This document shows positions 38,621 through 46,756 of a DNA stretch of 64,000 nt, one piece after another. Position 1 is the first letter of the stretch. Each line of letters begins with the position of its first letter. The position numbers were made by a program, and so were the translations under genes. This stretch comes from Planomonospora sp. ID82291 (lineage in GTDB: Bacteria > Actinomycetota > Actinomycetes > Streptosporangiales > Streptosporangiaceae). The notes beneath the pieces are model-generated. The model had not been told where the DNA came from and did no database searches. It worked only from the letters and a program-made list of their open reading frames with translations. The stretch covers positions 992,001 through 1,056,000 of the forward strand of contig NZ_JABTEX010000001.1 of the NCBI RefSeq assembly GCF_015711645.1, written 5' to 3'.

Positions 38621-40852
38621 TCAGGCTTCCAGTGGCGCAATTAGTTTTGCGTCTAAACGAACAAACGTCAATGGCAGAGCCTCCCCCGGCAGCACCCGGG
38701 CGCTCTGGATGCCGCAGGTGACCAGGAGCGGGGTCCAGGCCCGCACCACCGCCTCCACCCGGCCGGGCGTCCAGGACAGCCGCTCGACCGTGCCGCCCCG
38801 CACCACCAGCCCGCGCGCCTCGCCGGACGGCCAGGCCTCCGGGAGGGCGGGCAGCAGGTCCACCCGCCCGTAGCCGGTGCCGGGCAGCGAGGAGCGCACC
38901 AGCATGGCCGCCACCAGCGCGGGCAGCCCGCCGCAGACGTCCACGTTGAAGATCGCGTCCCGGTTGTGGGTGGAGACCAGGTTCTCCTCGCGCCAGTAGC
39001 GGGTGGCCAGCAGCGTGAGCGCCTCGTGCGCCTCGCCGGCCAGGCCCAGCGACGCCGCCGCGAGCCCCAGCTGGACCAGCCCGAAGGCCATCTCGTCGCT
39101 GCTTTCTCCACGCCACCACGCCAGCCGCCGCCGGACCGCGAGCGCCGCGGCCGCCGCCAGCCCGGGGTCGTCGAAGGCGGGGTCGCGCTCGTACCAGAGC
39201 GGGTAGAGGTGCGAGGCGTGCCGGTGCGCGTGGTTGTCCGCCGGGGCGTCCCCCGCGCCGATCCACTCGGCGAGTTCCCCGGTCGGCGCGATCCGGTACG
39301 CCGGGACGCGTTCCAGCAGCCGCCACCACCGGGCCGGGTCCAGGTCCAGCAGCTCGCACGCGCGGACGAGGTTGCGCAGCAGGTCCCGGACGACCGCGAC
39401 GTCCATGGTCGCGTTGACGCACGCCTGCGCGTCGCCCCCCGCCGGGGTGTTCTCCGGCGAGTAGGACGGGACGAAGTCGCCGCCCCCGTCCAGGAAGTCC
39501 TCGTAGAACAGGGCCGCCTCGGTCATGAACGGCAGCGCCCGCTCGCGCAGGAAGGCCAGGTCGCCGGTGTGCGCGTAGTGGTCGTGGTAGAGCCGGGCCA
39601 GCCAGCCCGCGCCGGCCGTCCAGAAGGTCAGGCACCAGACCGGCCCGAAGTGGTTGTGCAGGCCGTGCGTGGACAGGTGCGCCGGGACCAGGATCCCCCG
39701 GCAGCCGTACAGCCGGCGCGCGTTCTGCCGGAAGTCGTCCATCATCGCCTCGGCCAGGTCGAAGACCGCGAGCATCAGCTCCGGGGTCCCGGTGCCCGCC
39801 AGGGCCGCGACCGCCGAGGCCAGGTTCCCGTCCATGGTGAAGCCGCTGCACCACGGCGGGTCGTACGTCCCGGTCCACACCCCCTGCAGGGTCGGCGGCA
39901 GCCCTCCCGCACTGGAGATCACCGCGTACCGCCCGGCGGTGAACAGCCGCTCGGCCCGCCGGTCGTCCGGCAGCCGGACCTCCGCCCGGCCCAGCAGCCC
40001 CCCATGCACGGCCGCGTGCTCGTCCAGCAGCCGCCCGAAGTCGGCGGGCAGCCCGTCCAGCGGGACCGGCCCGTCCAGCGGGACCGGTTCACTCCCGGCC
40101 GACCCGTCCAGCGGGACCGGTTCGCTCCCGGCCGGCCCGGCCCCGTGCACGGGGCCGTGCACGGTGGTGCGCACCAGCACGAGCACCTCGCCCCGGACCG
40201 CCAGCCCGTCGGGGAGCGCCTCCGCCTCCCCGGTGACCCGGCACTCGACGGTGTAGCCCGTCATCGCGCCGGGCCGGCATCCGGGCAGGTCCGCGTGGAG
40301 GACCAGCCGGCCCGGGGCGGTCACCGAGGTGAACCGGACCGGGACCGGCGGCTCCCCGTCGGGCGGCAGCAGCCGGAGCAGCCCCGCGGCCCCGGAGAGG
40401 CGGACCGCCACCACGTCGGCCGGACGGGAGGCGAACACCTCCTGCCGGGCGGCGCCGTGCTCCTGCGTCACCAGCCCGGTCGTGAAGTCGCAGGTCCGGC
40501 GGACCTCTCCGGGCGCCCGGGTGGAGAAGGCCAGGGTGGCGGCGGGGACCAGGGGGTCGATCCAACGGGTCTCCGCGTAGCCGGGATGCTCGGCGGCCGC
40601 GAGCCCGGCGACCCGCTCGGCCGCCTCGCGGGCGCGCCCGCCGTACAGCAGGGCGCGCAGCTCGGACAGGACGGCGGCGGTGTGCGGCGGCGGCAGGGGC
40701 TCGGTGACGGGCAGGAAGAGGCGTTCGTGGGAGAGGGTGATCCGGAACTCCCCCGGCTCCCCGTACACCAGGGCGCCCTGGCGGCCGTTGCCGGTGATCA
40801 GCGCCCGCTCCCAGTCTCCGGTCGCGGCACTTGAGACGACTCCATGATCCAT
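38621..40852 (-). CDS. GH95 alpha-L-fucosidase-family glycoside hydrolase
   Basis: 743 residues, no signal peptide. The N-terminal WERALITGNGRQGALVYGEPGEFRITLSHERLFLP and the (alpha/alpha)6-barrel stretch CSGFTMDGNLASAVAALAG … STHGLHNHFGPVWCLTFWTAGAGWLARLYHDHY are characteristic of GH95. Members hydrolyse alpha-1,2-L-fucosides (some alpha-L-galactosides), as in fucosylated xyloglucan. It is divergent from GH42 with only about 40 bp between starts, occupied by ROK operator C. Its last codons contain operator B. A short Pro/Leu/Asp repeat (SEPVPLDG) interrupts the N-terminal domain near residue 250. Confidence 0.88.
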   Translation of the reverse strand: MDHGVVSSAATGDWERALITGNGRQGALVYGEPGEFRITLSHERLFLPVTEPLPPPHTAAVLSELRALLYGGRAREAAERVAGLAAAEHPGYAETRWIDPLVPAATLAFSTRAPGEVRRTCDFTTGLVTQEHGAARQEVFASRPADVVAVRLSGAAGLLRLLPPDGEPPVPVRFTSVTAPGRLVLHADLPGCRPGAMTGYTVECRVTGEAEALPDGLAVRGEVLVLVRTTVHGPVHGAGPAGSEPVPLDGSAGSEPVPLDGPVPLDGLPADFGRLLDEHAAVHGGLLGRAEVRLPDDRRAERLFTAGRYAVISSAGGLPPTLQGVWTGTYDPPWCSGFTMDGNLASAVAALAGTGTPELMLAVFDLAEAMMDDFRQNARRLYGCRGILVPAHLSTHGLHNHFGPVWCLTFWTAGAGWLARLYHDHYAHTGDLAFLRERALPFMTEAALFYEDFLDGGGDFVPSYSPENTPAGGDAQACVNATMDVAVVRDLLRNLVRACELLDLDPARWWRLLERVPAYRIAPTGELAEWIGAGDAPADNHAHRHASHLYPLWYERDPAFDDPGLAAAAALAVRRRLAWWRGESSDEMAFGLVQLGLAAASLGLAGEAHEALTLLATRYWREENLVSTHNRDAIFNVDVCGGLPALVAAMLVRSSLPGTGYGRVDLLPALPEAWPSGEARGLVVRGGTVERLSWTPGRVEAVVRAWTPLLVTCGIQSARVLPGEALPLTFVRLDAKLIAPLEA
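38641..38665 (+). promoter_or_regulatory. ROK-type operator site B
   Basis: TTAGTT-N13-AACAAA, 25 bp, 36 bp upstream of the GH31 start and inside the 3' coding end of GH95 (codons for the stretch FVRLDAK). Same layout as sites A and C. It would control GH31 and downstream genes separately from GH95. Confidence 0.75.
40055..40135 (-). repeat. In-frame SEPVPLDG repeat in GH95
   Basis: Repeats of about 24-36 bp containing GTCCAGCGGGACCGG encode GSEPVPLDG twice and GPVPLDG once, in a loop of the N-terminal domain. Confidence 0.75.
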
Positions 40853-40858
40853 GGATAA

Positions 40859-40883
40859 TTAGTTTAGATACTGTCCTAACAAA
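40859..40883 (+). promoter_or_regulatory. ROK-type operator site C (GH95/GH42 divergent promoter)
   Basis: TTAGTT-N13-AACAAA fills most of the 40-bp space between the divergent GH95 (start 40852) and GH42 (start 40893) genes. Its AACAAAGGA end overlaps the likely ribosome site of GH42, so a bound repressor could block both genes at once. Confidence 0.78.
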
Positions 40884-40892
40884 GGATCCAGA

Positions 40893-42749
40893 GTGAACTG
40901 GCCGAAAGGGCTGGACGGCCTGTGCTACGGCGGGGACTACAACCCCGAGCAGTGGCCGGAGAAGGTCTGGGAAGAGGACGTCGCCCTGATGCGGCAGGCC
41001 GGGGTCAACCTGGTCAGCATCGGCGTGTTCTCCTGGGCGCGCCTCGAACCCGCCGAGGGGGTCCACGACTTCGGCTGGCTGGACCGGGTGCTCGACCTGC
41101 TCCACGGCGGCGGGATCCGGGTGAACCTGGCCACCCCCACCGCCTGCCCGCCGCCCTGGTTCTCGCTCGCCCACCCCGACGCGCTGACCGTCACCGCCGA
41201 CGGCGTCCGGCTCACCCACGGCAGCCGCGACACCTACTGCGTGGCCGCCCCCGCCTACCGCGCGGCCTCGCTCCGGATCGTCCGCGCGCTCGCCGAGCGC
41301 TACGCCGACCACCCGGCGCTGGCCATGTGGCACGTGCACAACGAGTACGGCACCGGCTGCCACTGCGACCACGCCGCCGCCGCCTTCCGGACCTGGCTGC
41401 GCGAGCGGCACGGCACGCTGGAGGCGCTGAACGACGCCTGGACCACGTCGTTCTGGAGCCAGCACTACTCGGCGTGGGAGCAGGTCATGCCGCCCCGCGC
41501 CACCCAGTACCTGCCCAACCCCTCCCAGGTCCTCGACTTCCGCCGCTTCCTGTCCGACGAGATGCTCGCGCACTTCCGCGAGCAGAAGGCGGTCCTGCGC
41601 GAGCTCACCCCGGACGTCCCGGTCACCACGAACTTCGTCCTCGGCGACTGGGTCCCGGTGAACCAGTGGGACTGGGCCGAGGAGGTGGACCTGGTCGCGA
41701 TCGACCACTACCCGGCGGAGAACCCCCCGGAGGAGACCGCGTTCGCCGCCGACCTGGCGCGCGGCTGGGCGGGCGGGCGGCCGTGGCTGCTGATGGAGCA
41801 GGCCGTGGTGACCTACACCGGCCCCCGGATGGTCGCCAAGCGCCCCGGCGAGATCACCCGGCTGAGCCTGTCGCACATCGCGCGCGGCTCGCGCGGGGCG
41901 ATGTTCTTCCAGTGGCGGGCCTCGCGCGGCGGGGCCGAGCTCTGGCACGGCGGGATGGTCCCGCACTCCGGGCCGGACTCGCGGATCTTCCGCGAGATCC
42001 GCGACCTCGGCGCGCTCCTGCCCGCCCTGGCCGAGGCGTGCGAGGCGCCGGTCGAGGCCTCCGCCGCGATCCTGTGGGACCCCGAGTCGAACTGGGCGCT
42101 GCAGGCCCCCGCCTTCCCGTCCACCGAGACCGGCTACCTGGAGGCCGTACGGCAGGCGCACCGGGTGCTCTACCGGCACGGCGTCACCGCCGACTTCGTC
42201 CAGCCCTCGGCGGACCTGTCAGGTTACGAGCTGGTGATCGTCCCGAGCCTCTACCTGCTCTCCGACGACGACGCCGACAACCTGCGCCGGTACGCCGCCG
42301 GCGGCGGACGCCTGGTGGTCTCCTTCCTCAGCGGGATCGCCGACGAGCACGCCCGCGTCCGGACCGGCGGCTACCCCGGCGCCCTGCGCGACCTGCTCGG
42401 CGTCCGGGTCGAGGAGTTCCTGCCGATCGCGGACCCGGTGACGCTGGACGACGGCGCCACCGCGACCGCGTGGACCGAGCACGTCCACCTGGCCGGGGCC
42501 GAGGCCCTGGCCCGCTACCCGGACGGCACCCCCGCCGTCACCCGCCGCGGCCGGGCCGTCTACGTCTCCACCCGCCTGGACGACGCCGCCTACGCCCGCC
42601 TGCTCGACCTCGGCCCCGCCGTCCCCGTCGAGTCCGTACGGCGCGGCGACTGGGTGTTCTCCGTCAACCACGGCGACCGGGATCAGGCGGTTGCCGGTAA
42701 CCTGCTGCTGCCCCCGGGAGGGTACGCGGTGGCCCGGGTGCCGCGCTGA
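40893..42749 (+). CDS. GH42 beta-galactosidase
   Basis: 618 residues, cytoplasmic. The N-terminus LCYGGDYNPEQWPEKVWEED and the TIM barrel are standard GH42; acid/base Glu in HVHNEYG (about E151) and nucleophile Glu in WLLMEQA (about E302). CHCD near residue 155 may hold part of the family zinc site. The C-terminal GH42 trimerisation and beta domains are present, slightly shorter than usual. GTG at 40893 follows AAAGGA. In this cluster it should remove beta-galactosyl residues from imported oligosaccharides. Divergent from GH95 under ROK site C. Confidence 0.93.
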   Translation: MNWPKGLDGLCYGGDYNPEQWPEKVWEEDVALMRQAGVNLVSIGVFSWARLEPAEGVHDFGWLDRVLDLLHGGGIRVNLATPTACPPPWFSLAHPDALTVTADGVRLTHGSRDTYCVAAPAYRAASLRIVRALAERYADHPALAMWHVHNEYGTGCHCDHAAAAFRTWLRERHGTLEALNDAWTTSFWSQHYSAWEQVMPPRATQYLPNPSQVLDFRRFLSDEMLAHFREQKAVLRELTPDVPVTTNFVLGDWVPVNQWDWAEEVDLVAIDHYPAENPPEETAFAADLARGWAGGRPWLLMEQAVVTYTGPRMVAKRPGEITRLSLSHIARGSRGAMFFQWRASRGGAELWHGGMVPHSGPDSRIFREIRDLGALLPALAEACEAPVEASAAILWDPESNWALQAPAFPSTETGYLEAVRQAHRVLYRHGVTADFVQPSADLSGYELVIVPSLYLLSDDDADNLRRYAAGGGRLVVSFLSGIADEHARVRTGGYPGALRDLLGVRVEEFLPIADPVTLDDGATATAWTEHVHLAGAEALARYPDGTPAVTRRGRAVYVSTRLDDAAYARLLDLGPAVPVESVRRGDWVFSVNHGDRDQAVAGNLLLPPGGYAVARVPR

Positions 42750-42840
42750 GGCGCGGCGCGGTCACCGGGGATCAAGCGGGTGTCCAGCGGACTGCAATGA
42801 GCCGCCGACACACTCGGGGCCGCAGTCGAAGGAGGCTCCC

Positions 42841-44178
42841 GTGCGTCGTCCCATCTCCCTGGCGCTCACCGCCGCGATCGTCGCGGCGCCGGGGTTCGCA
42901 GCCCTGCCCGCCCACGCCGCGCCCGCCCACGCCGCGTCCGCCGCGCCGGTCCACGGCCAGGCCCGCGCCACGGCCCGGACCCCCGCAGGGCCGGCCTCGG
43001 CCGAGTCGGCCTCCGCCGGACGGGTCTCGGCCGGGTCGGTCTCGGCCGGGTCGGTCTCGGCCGGCCCGTGCCGTCCCGGTCAGCGCGCGAACCTGCGCGG
43101 CCGGGACTTCACCCGGGGCGCCCGGCTCCCCGACGACCTGCGCTGCGCCGACCTGACCGGCGCCACGCTGGACGGCCAGGAGCTGGTGCAGAAGGACCTG
43201 ACCGGGGCGATCCTGCGCGACGCCTCGCTCAAGGAGGCCAACCTCACCCAGGTGACGCTGAAGTACGCCGACCTGCGCGGCGCGGACCTGACCGAGGCCG
43301 ACCTGGGCCAGGTCAAGGGCGACCACGCCGACCTGCGGAACGCGATCCTCGTCGACGCCGAGGCGGGGCAGGCCGAGTTCCCCTATGCGGACCTGTCCGG
43401 AGCGAAGCTGACCCGGGCCGAGCTGACCCAGGTGGAGTTCACCAGCGCCAAGCTCGTCGGCGCCGACCTCACCGAGAGCACGCCCGGCCAGCTCAAGGCC
43501 CGCAAGGCCGACTTCACCCGGGCCAGCCTCCGCGAGGCCCCGCTCACCCAGGCCAACCTGCGCAACGCCGTCTTCGTCGACGCCGACCTGACCGAGGCGG
43601 AGTTCACCATGGCCGAGCTGGCCGGGGCGGACTTCACCGGGGCCACGGTCGAGAAGGCGTCCTTCACCATGGCCGACGACGCGGACCTCACGGGCGCCAA
43701 GGGCGCTCCCACGGGGGTCGAGGTGCCGACCCCCCCGCCCACCGAGCGCTCCTCGGGCGATGAGGCGTCGGAGGACGGGCCGTCCGCGGCCGGGACGCCG
43801 GAGGAGGGCGGCGGGGTCTCCGTGGGACTCGTCATGGTGGTGCTCAGCGCGGTGGGCCTGGCGGTCACCGTGGTGGCCTGGGGGGTCAGCGCGCAGCGGC
43901 GGACCCGGCGCAACGCCCGGTTCGCCCTCATGCGCCGGGGCGCGGAGGAGGACATCACCCGGCTCGGCGAGGAGGTCGACCGGCTCGACTACGAGTTCCA
44001 GATCAGCGGGCGCGGCGGGATGACGGCCGACCAGGACTGGCGACAGGCCCTGGACGCCTACGAGGCCGCCAAGAACGCCCTGGTCATGGCCAGGCGGGAG
44101 CAGGATCTGCACGTCGTGGCGCGGGCCGTGCAGGACGGCCGCAACGCCCTGGGACGGCTCCGCGGCCGCGTGCGCTGA
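42841..44178 (+). CDS. Pentapeptide-repeat membrane protein with cytoplasmic helical module
   Basis: 445 residues. Signal peptide (1-27), an Ala/Ser/Gly linker with (SAGSV)n repeats, an extracytoplasmic right-handed pentapeptide beta-helix of A(D/N)LxxA-type repeats (about 95-290), a disordered acidic linker, one membrane segment (about 328-351), and a cytoplasmic helical module (352-445) with GEEVDRLD and DWRQALDAYEAAK. The module is homologous to that of the protein at 12651-14051. GTG at 42841 follows GAAGGAGG. The function is unknown; the arrangement suggests an envelope protein that reports outside structure or ligand to a cytoplasmic partner. Confidence 0.85.
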   Translation: MRRPISLALTAAIVAAPGFAALPAHAAPAHAASAAPVHGQARATARTPAGPASAESASAGRVSAGSVSAGSVSAGPCRPGQRANLRGRDFTRGARLPDDLRCADLTGATLDGQELVQKDLTGAILRDASLKEANLTQVTLKYADLRGADLTEADLGQVKGDHADLRNAILVDAEAGQAEFPYADLSGAKLTRAELTQVEFTSAKLVGADLTESTPGQLKARKADFTRASLREAPLTQANLRNAVFVDADLTEAEFTMAELAGADFTGATVEKASFTMADDADLTGAKGAPTGVEVPTPPPTERSSGDEASEDGPSAAGTPEEGGGVSVGLVMVVLSAVGLAVTVVAWGVSAQRRTRRNARFALMRRGAEEDITRLGEEVDRLDYEFQISGRGGMTADQDWRQALDAYEAAKNALVMARREQDLHVVARAVQDGRNALGRLRGRVR

Positions 44179-44230
44179 GACGGGCCGGCGCATCTCGTAG
44201 GATCGCGTCGGTGCACAGGACATCGACACA

Positions 44231-44316
44231 CGGAACGACACCCCGCGGAACGACACCGCACGGAACGACACCGCACGGAACGACACCGCACGGAACGACA
44301 CCGCACGGAACGCAGG
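44231..44316. repeat. 15-bp tandem repeat upstream of the inositol-monophosphatase-family gene
   Basis: Five full units from 44231 (CGGAACGACACCCCG, then CGGAACGACACCGCA four times) plus a partial sixth. It lies 53 bp past the pentapeptide-gene stop and ends 20 bp before the GTG at 44336. Confidence 0.9.
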
Positions 44317-44335
44317 CCGGCCCGGCGGGCGCCGC

Positions 44336-45133
44336 GTGAGCGCCCGCCTCGCCCCGCTCCTGCCGGTCGCCGTCGAGGCCGCCGCGATCGCCGCCGGGAT
44401 CGTGCGGACCATGGCCACCGGGACCGTCACCGCCAAGGGCGACCGCGACATGGCCACCGAGGTGGACTACGCCGTCGAGCACGCCGTTCGCGACTTCCTC
44501 GGCAGGGAGACCCCGGAGATCGGGTTCCTCGGCGAGGAGGAGGGCGCCGCGGCGGCGCCGGGCGGCGGCCTGACCTGGGTCCTCGACCCGGTCGACGGGA
44601 CCGCCAACCTCCTGCACGGCATCCCGCTGTGCGGCGTCTCCCTGGGCCTGGTCGACGGGGACCTGCCCCGGCTCGGCGTGATCGAGCTGCCGTTCCTCGG
44701 CTCCCGCTACACCGCGGTGGAGGGCGGCGGGGCGCGGGCCGACGGGGTGGCGATCCGGGCGAGCGGCGCGCAGGACCCGCAGGCCGCGGTGGTCGCCGTC
44801 GGCGACTACGCGGTGGGCGACGGCGCCGAGGCCCTGAACCGCCCCCGGCTGGCGCTCACCGCGGGACTCGCCGCCCGCGTGCAGCGGGTCCGCATGTTCG
44901 GGTCCGCGGCCGTCGACCTCGCCTGGGTGGCGGAGGGGCGGATCGACGCCGCCGTGATGCTCAACAACCGGCCGTGGGACACGGCGGCCGGAGCGGTCAT
45001 CGCCCGCGAGGCCGGAGCCGCGGTCGTGGACCTCGACGGCACCCCGCACACCATGCGCTCGCGGATCACCCTGGCCGCGAGCCCGGACCTGCTGGCCTTC
45101 CTGCTCGGGCTCGTCGCGAACGCGCACGGGTAG
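44336..45133 (+). CDS. Inositol monophosphatase family phosphatase
   Basis: 265 residues with the metal-binding motifs of the IMPase/FBPase/CysQ superfamily: GEEEG, WVLDPVDGTANLLHG and WDTAAGAVIAREAGA. Mg-dependent removal of phosphate from inositol phosphate, fructose bisphosphate, histidinol phosphate or PAP is possible; motifs do not decide the substrate. GTG at 44336 begins shortly after a tandem repeat and has no strong ribosome site, so the start could be a little further in. Confidence 0.88.
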   Translation: MSARLAPLLPVAVEAAAIAAGIVRTMATGTVTAKGDRDMATEVDYAVEHAVRDFLGRETPEIGFLGEEEGAAAAPGGGLTWVLDPVDGTANLLHGIPLCGVSLGLVDGDLPRLGVIELPFLGSRYTAVEGGGARADGVAIRASGAQDPQAAVVAVGDYAVGDGAEALNRPRLALTAGLAARVQRVRMFGSAAVDLAWVAEGRIDAAVMLNNRPWDTAAGAVIAREAGAAVVDLDGTPHTMRSRITLAASPDLLAFLLGLVANAHG

Positions 45134-45141
45134 GCGGCACC

Positions 45142-45184
45142 CGCAGGTCCCGCGACGCCCGGGCACGCAGGTCCCGCGACGCCG
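45142..45184. repeat. 24-bp direct repeat after the IMPase-family gene
   Basis: CGCAGGTCCCGCGACGCC occurs at about 45142 and again at 45166, 9 bp after the stop codon, a two-copy version of the gene-end repeats seen elsewhere in the window. Confidence 0.7.
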
Positions 45185-45219
45185 GGCCGCGCCGAGAAGG
45201 CCGGGCGCGGCCCGGTCGG

Positions 45220-46617
45220 TCAGATGCCGCCGGGGGTCGTCGGCTGCATCAGGCGGCGGGCCGCCTCGGTGACGGACCCGGACAGCGACGGGTAGACCGC
45301 GAAGGTGTGCGCGAGCTGGTCCACGGTGAGCCGCTGCTGCACGGCGACCGAGACCGCCAGGATCAGCTCCGAGGCGCGCGGAGCGACCACGACGCCGCCG
45401 AGGATGATGCCGGTGTGCGGACGGCAGAACAGCTTCACGAAACCGTCGTGGAAGCCCTGCATCTTCGCGCGGGCGTTGGTCGCCAGCGGGAGCTTGACCA
45501 CGTTGGCGTCGATCTCCCCGGCCTCGATCGCCCGCTGGGTGACGCCCACCGCGGCGATCTCGGGGTCGGTGAAGATGTTGGAGGCCACGGTGGCCAGGCG
45601 CAGCGGCTGCACGGCCTCGCCGAGGGCGTGCCAGACGGCGATCCGGCCCTGCATCGCGGCGACGGAGGCGAGCATCAGCACCCCGGTGCAGTCACCGGCC
45701 GCGTAGACGCCCGGCGCCGAGGTGCGGGAGACCTTGTCCACCTGGATGAACCCGCCCCGGTCGAGGGTGACCCCGGCCTCCTGCAGGCCGATCCCGGCGG
45801 TGTTGGGGATCATGCCGACCGTCATCAGGCAGTGGCTGCCCTCGGCGGTCCGGCCGTCCTCCAGGGTGACGACCACGCCGTCGGCGGTGCGCTTGACCGA
45901 CTCGGCGCGGGAGCGGCCCATGACGTTCATCCCGCGGCGCCGGTAGACCTCCTCCAGGACCTCGGCGGCGTCGGCGTCCTCGTTCGGCATCATCCGGTCG
46001 CGCGACGAGACGAGGGTCACCTCGGAGCCGAGCGAGCGGTAGGCGCCGGCGAACTCCGCGCCGGTGACGCCGGAGCCGACCACGATGAGGTGCTCGGGCA
46101 GCTCCGCCAGGTCGTACATCTGCCGCCAGGTGAGGATGCGCTCCCCGTCGGGCTCGGCGGTCGGCAGGATGCGCGGGGTCGCGCCGGTCGCCACGATGAC
46201 CACGTCGGCCCGGATCGTCCGGTCGCCCGCCCTGACCACCTGCGGGTCCACCAGCCGCCCGGGCGCCCGGACCACCTCGACGCCCTCGGCGGCGAGCCGC
46301 GCCGCGATGTCGGTGGACTGCGCCCGCGCCAGCTCCTTCACCCGCCGGTTGACCAGCGGCATGTCGGCCACCGGGGTCCCCACGTCGCCGTCGGGGCCCC
46401 CGCTGTAGTGCACGCCCAGCGCCGCCGCGTCGAGCAGCGCCTGCTTGCGCGCGGAGGTCGCGATCAGGGTCTTGGAGGGCACGCAGTCGGTGAGCACGCA
46501 GGCGCCCCCGGGCCCGTCCTGCTCGACCACGGTGACCTGCGCGCCCAGCTGCGCCGCCACCAGTGCCGCCTCGTATCCGCCGGGTCCGCCACCGATGATC
46601 GCGATCCTTGTCACCAC
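45220..46617 (-). CDS. lpdA: NAD(P)H-quinone/dihydrolipoyl dehydrogenase-like flavoprotein (LpdA-type)
   Basis: About 465 residues of the pyridine nucleotide-disulfide oxidoreductase family: FAD motif TRIAIIGGGPGGYEAA, NAD motif IVVGSGVTGAEFAGAY, and AAGDCTGVLMLASVAAMQGRI. The overall sequence follows Mycobacterium LpdA (Rv3303c), a quinone reductase. The C-x4-C redox pair is present (GGACVLTDCVPSK), which the mycobacterial protein lacks in part; however the C-terminal His-Glu pair of true lipoamide dehydrogenases is replaced (AVYPSLSGSV). GTG at 46617 or 46614 follows GGGAGA. Confidence 0.88.
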   Translation of the reverse strand: MVTRIAIIGGGPGGYEAALVAAQLGAQVTVVEQDGPGGACVLTDCVPSKTLIATSARKQALLDAAALGVHYSGGPDGDVGTPVADMPLVNRRVKELARAQSTDIAARLAAEGVEVVRAPGRLVDPQVVRAGDRTIRADVVIVATGATPRILPTAEPDGERILTWRQMYDLAELPEHLIVVGSGVTGAEFAGAYRSLGSEVTLVSSRDRMMPNEDADAAEVLEEVYRRRGMNVMGRSRAESVKRTADGVVVTLEDGRTAEGSHCLMTVGMIPNTAGIGLQEAGVTLDRGGFIQVDKVSRTSAPGVYAAGDCTGVLMLASVAAMQGRIAVWHALGEAVQPLRLATVASNIFTDPEIAAVGVTQRAIEAGEIDANVVKLPLATNARAKMQGFHDGFVKLFCRPHTGIILGGVVVAPRASELILAVSVAVQQRLTVDQLAHTFAVYPSLSGSVTEAARRLMQPTTPGGI

Positions 46618-46756
46618 CCCATTCTCCCGCATCCCCGGAGCAACCACCGCTCCGGTCCCCTTCGGAAAACACGGAAAGCCTTTGCCGTCCGGGGAAATCG
46701 ACGACATGGCGCGCGGGGACGGGCCTGCGGGCGATCTTGGATTAGTCTTGGGCACC

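Noticed and set aside
44231-44316. Promoter operator array
   Set aside because: Units are not palindromic and GC-rich; more like slippage, so reported as a repeat only.
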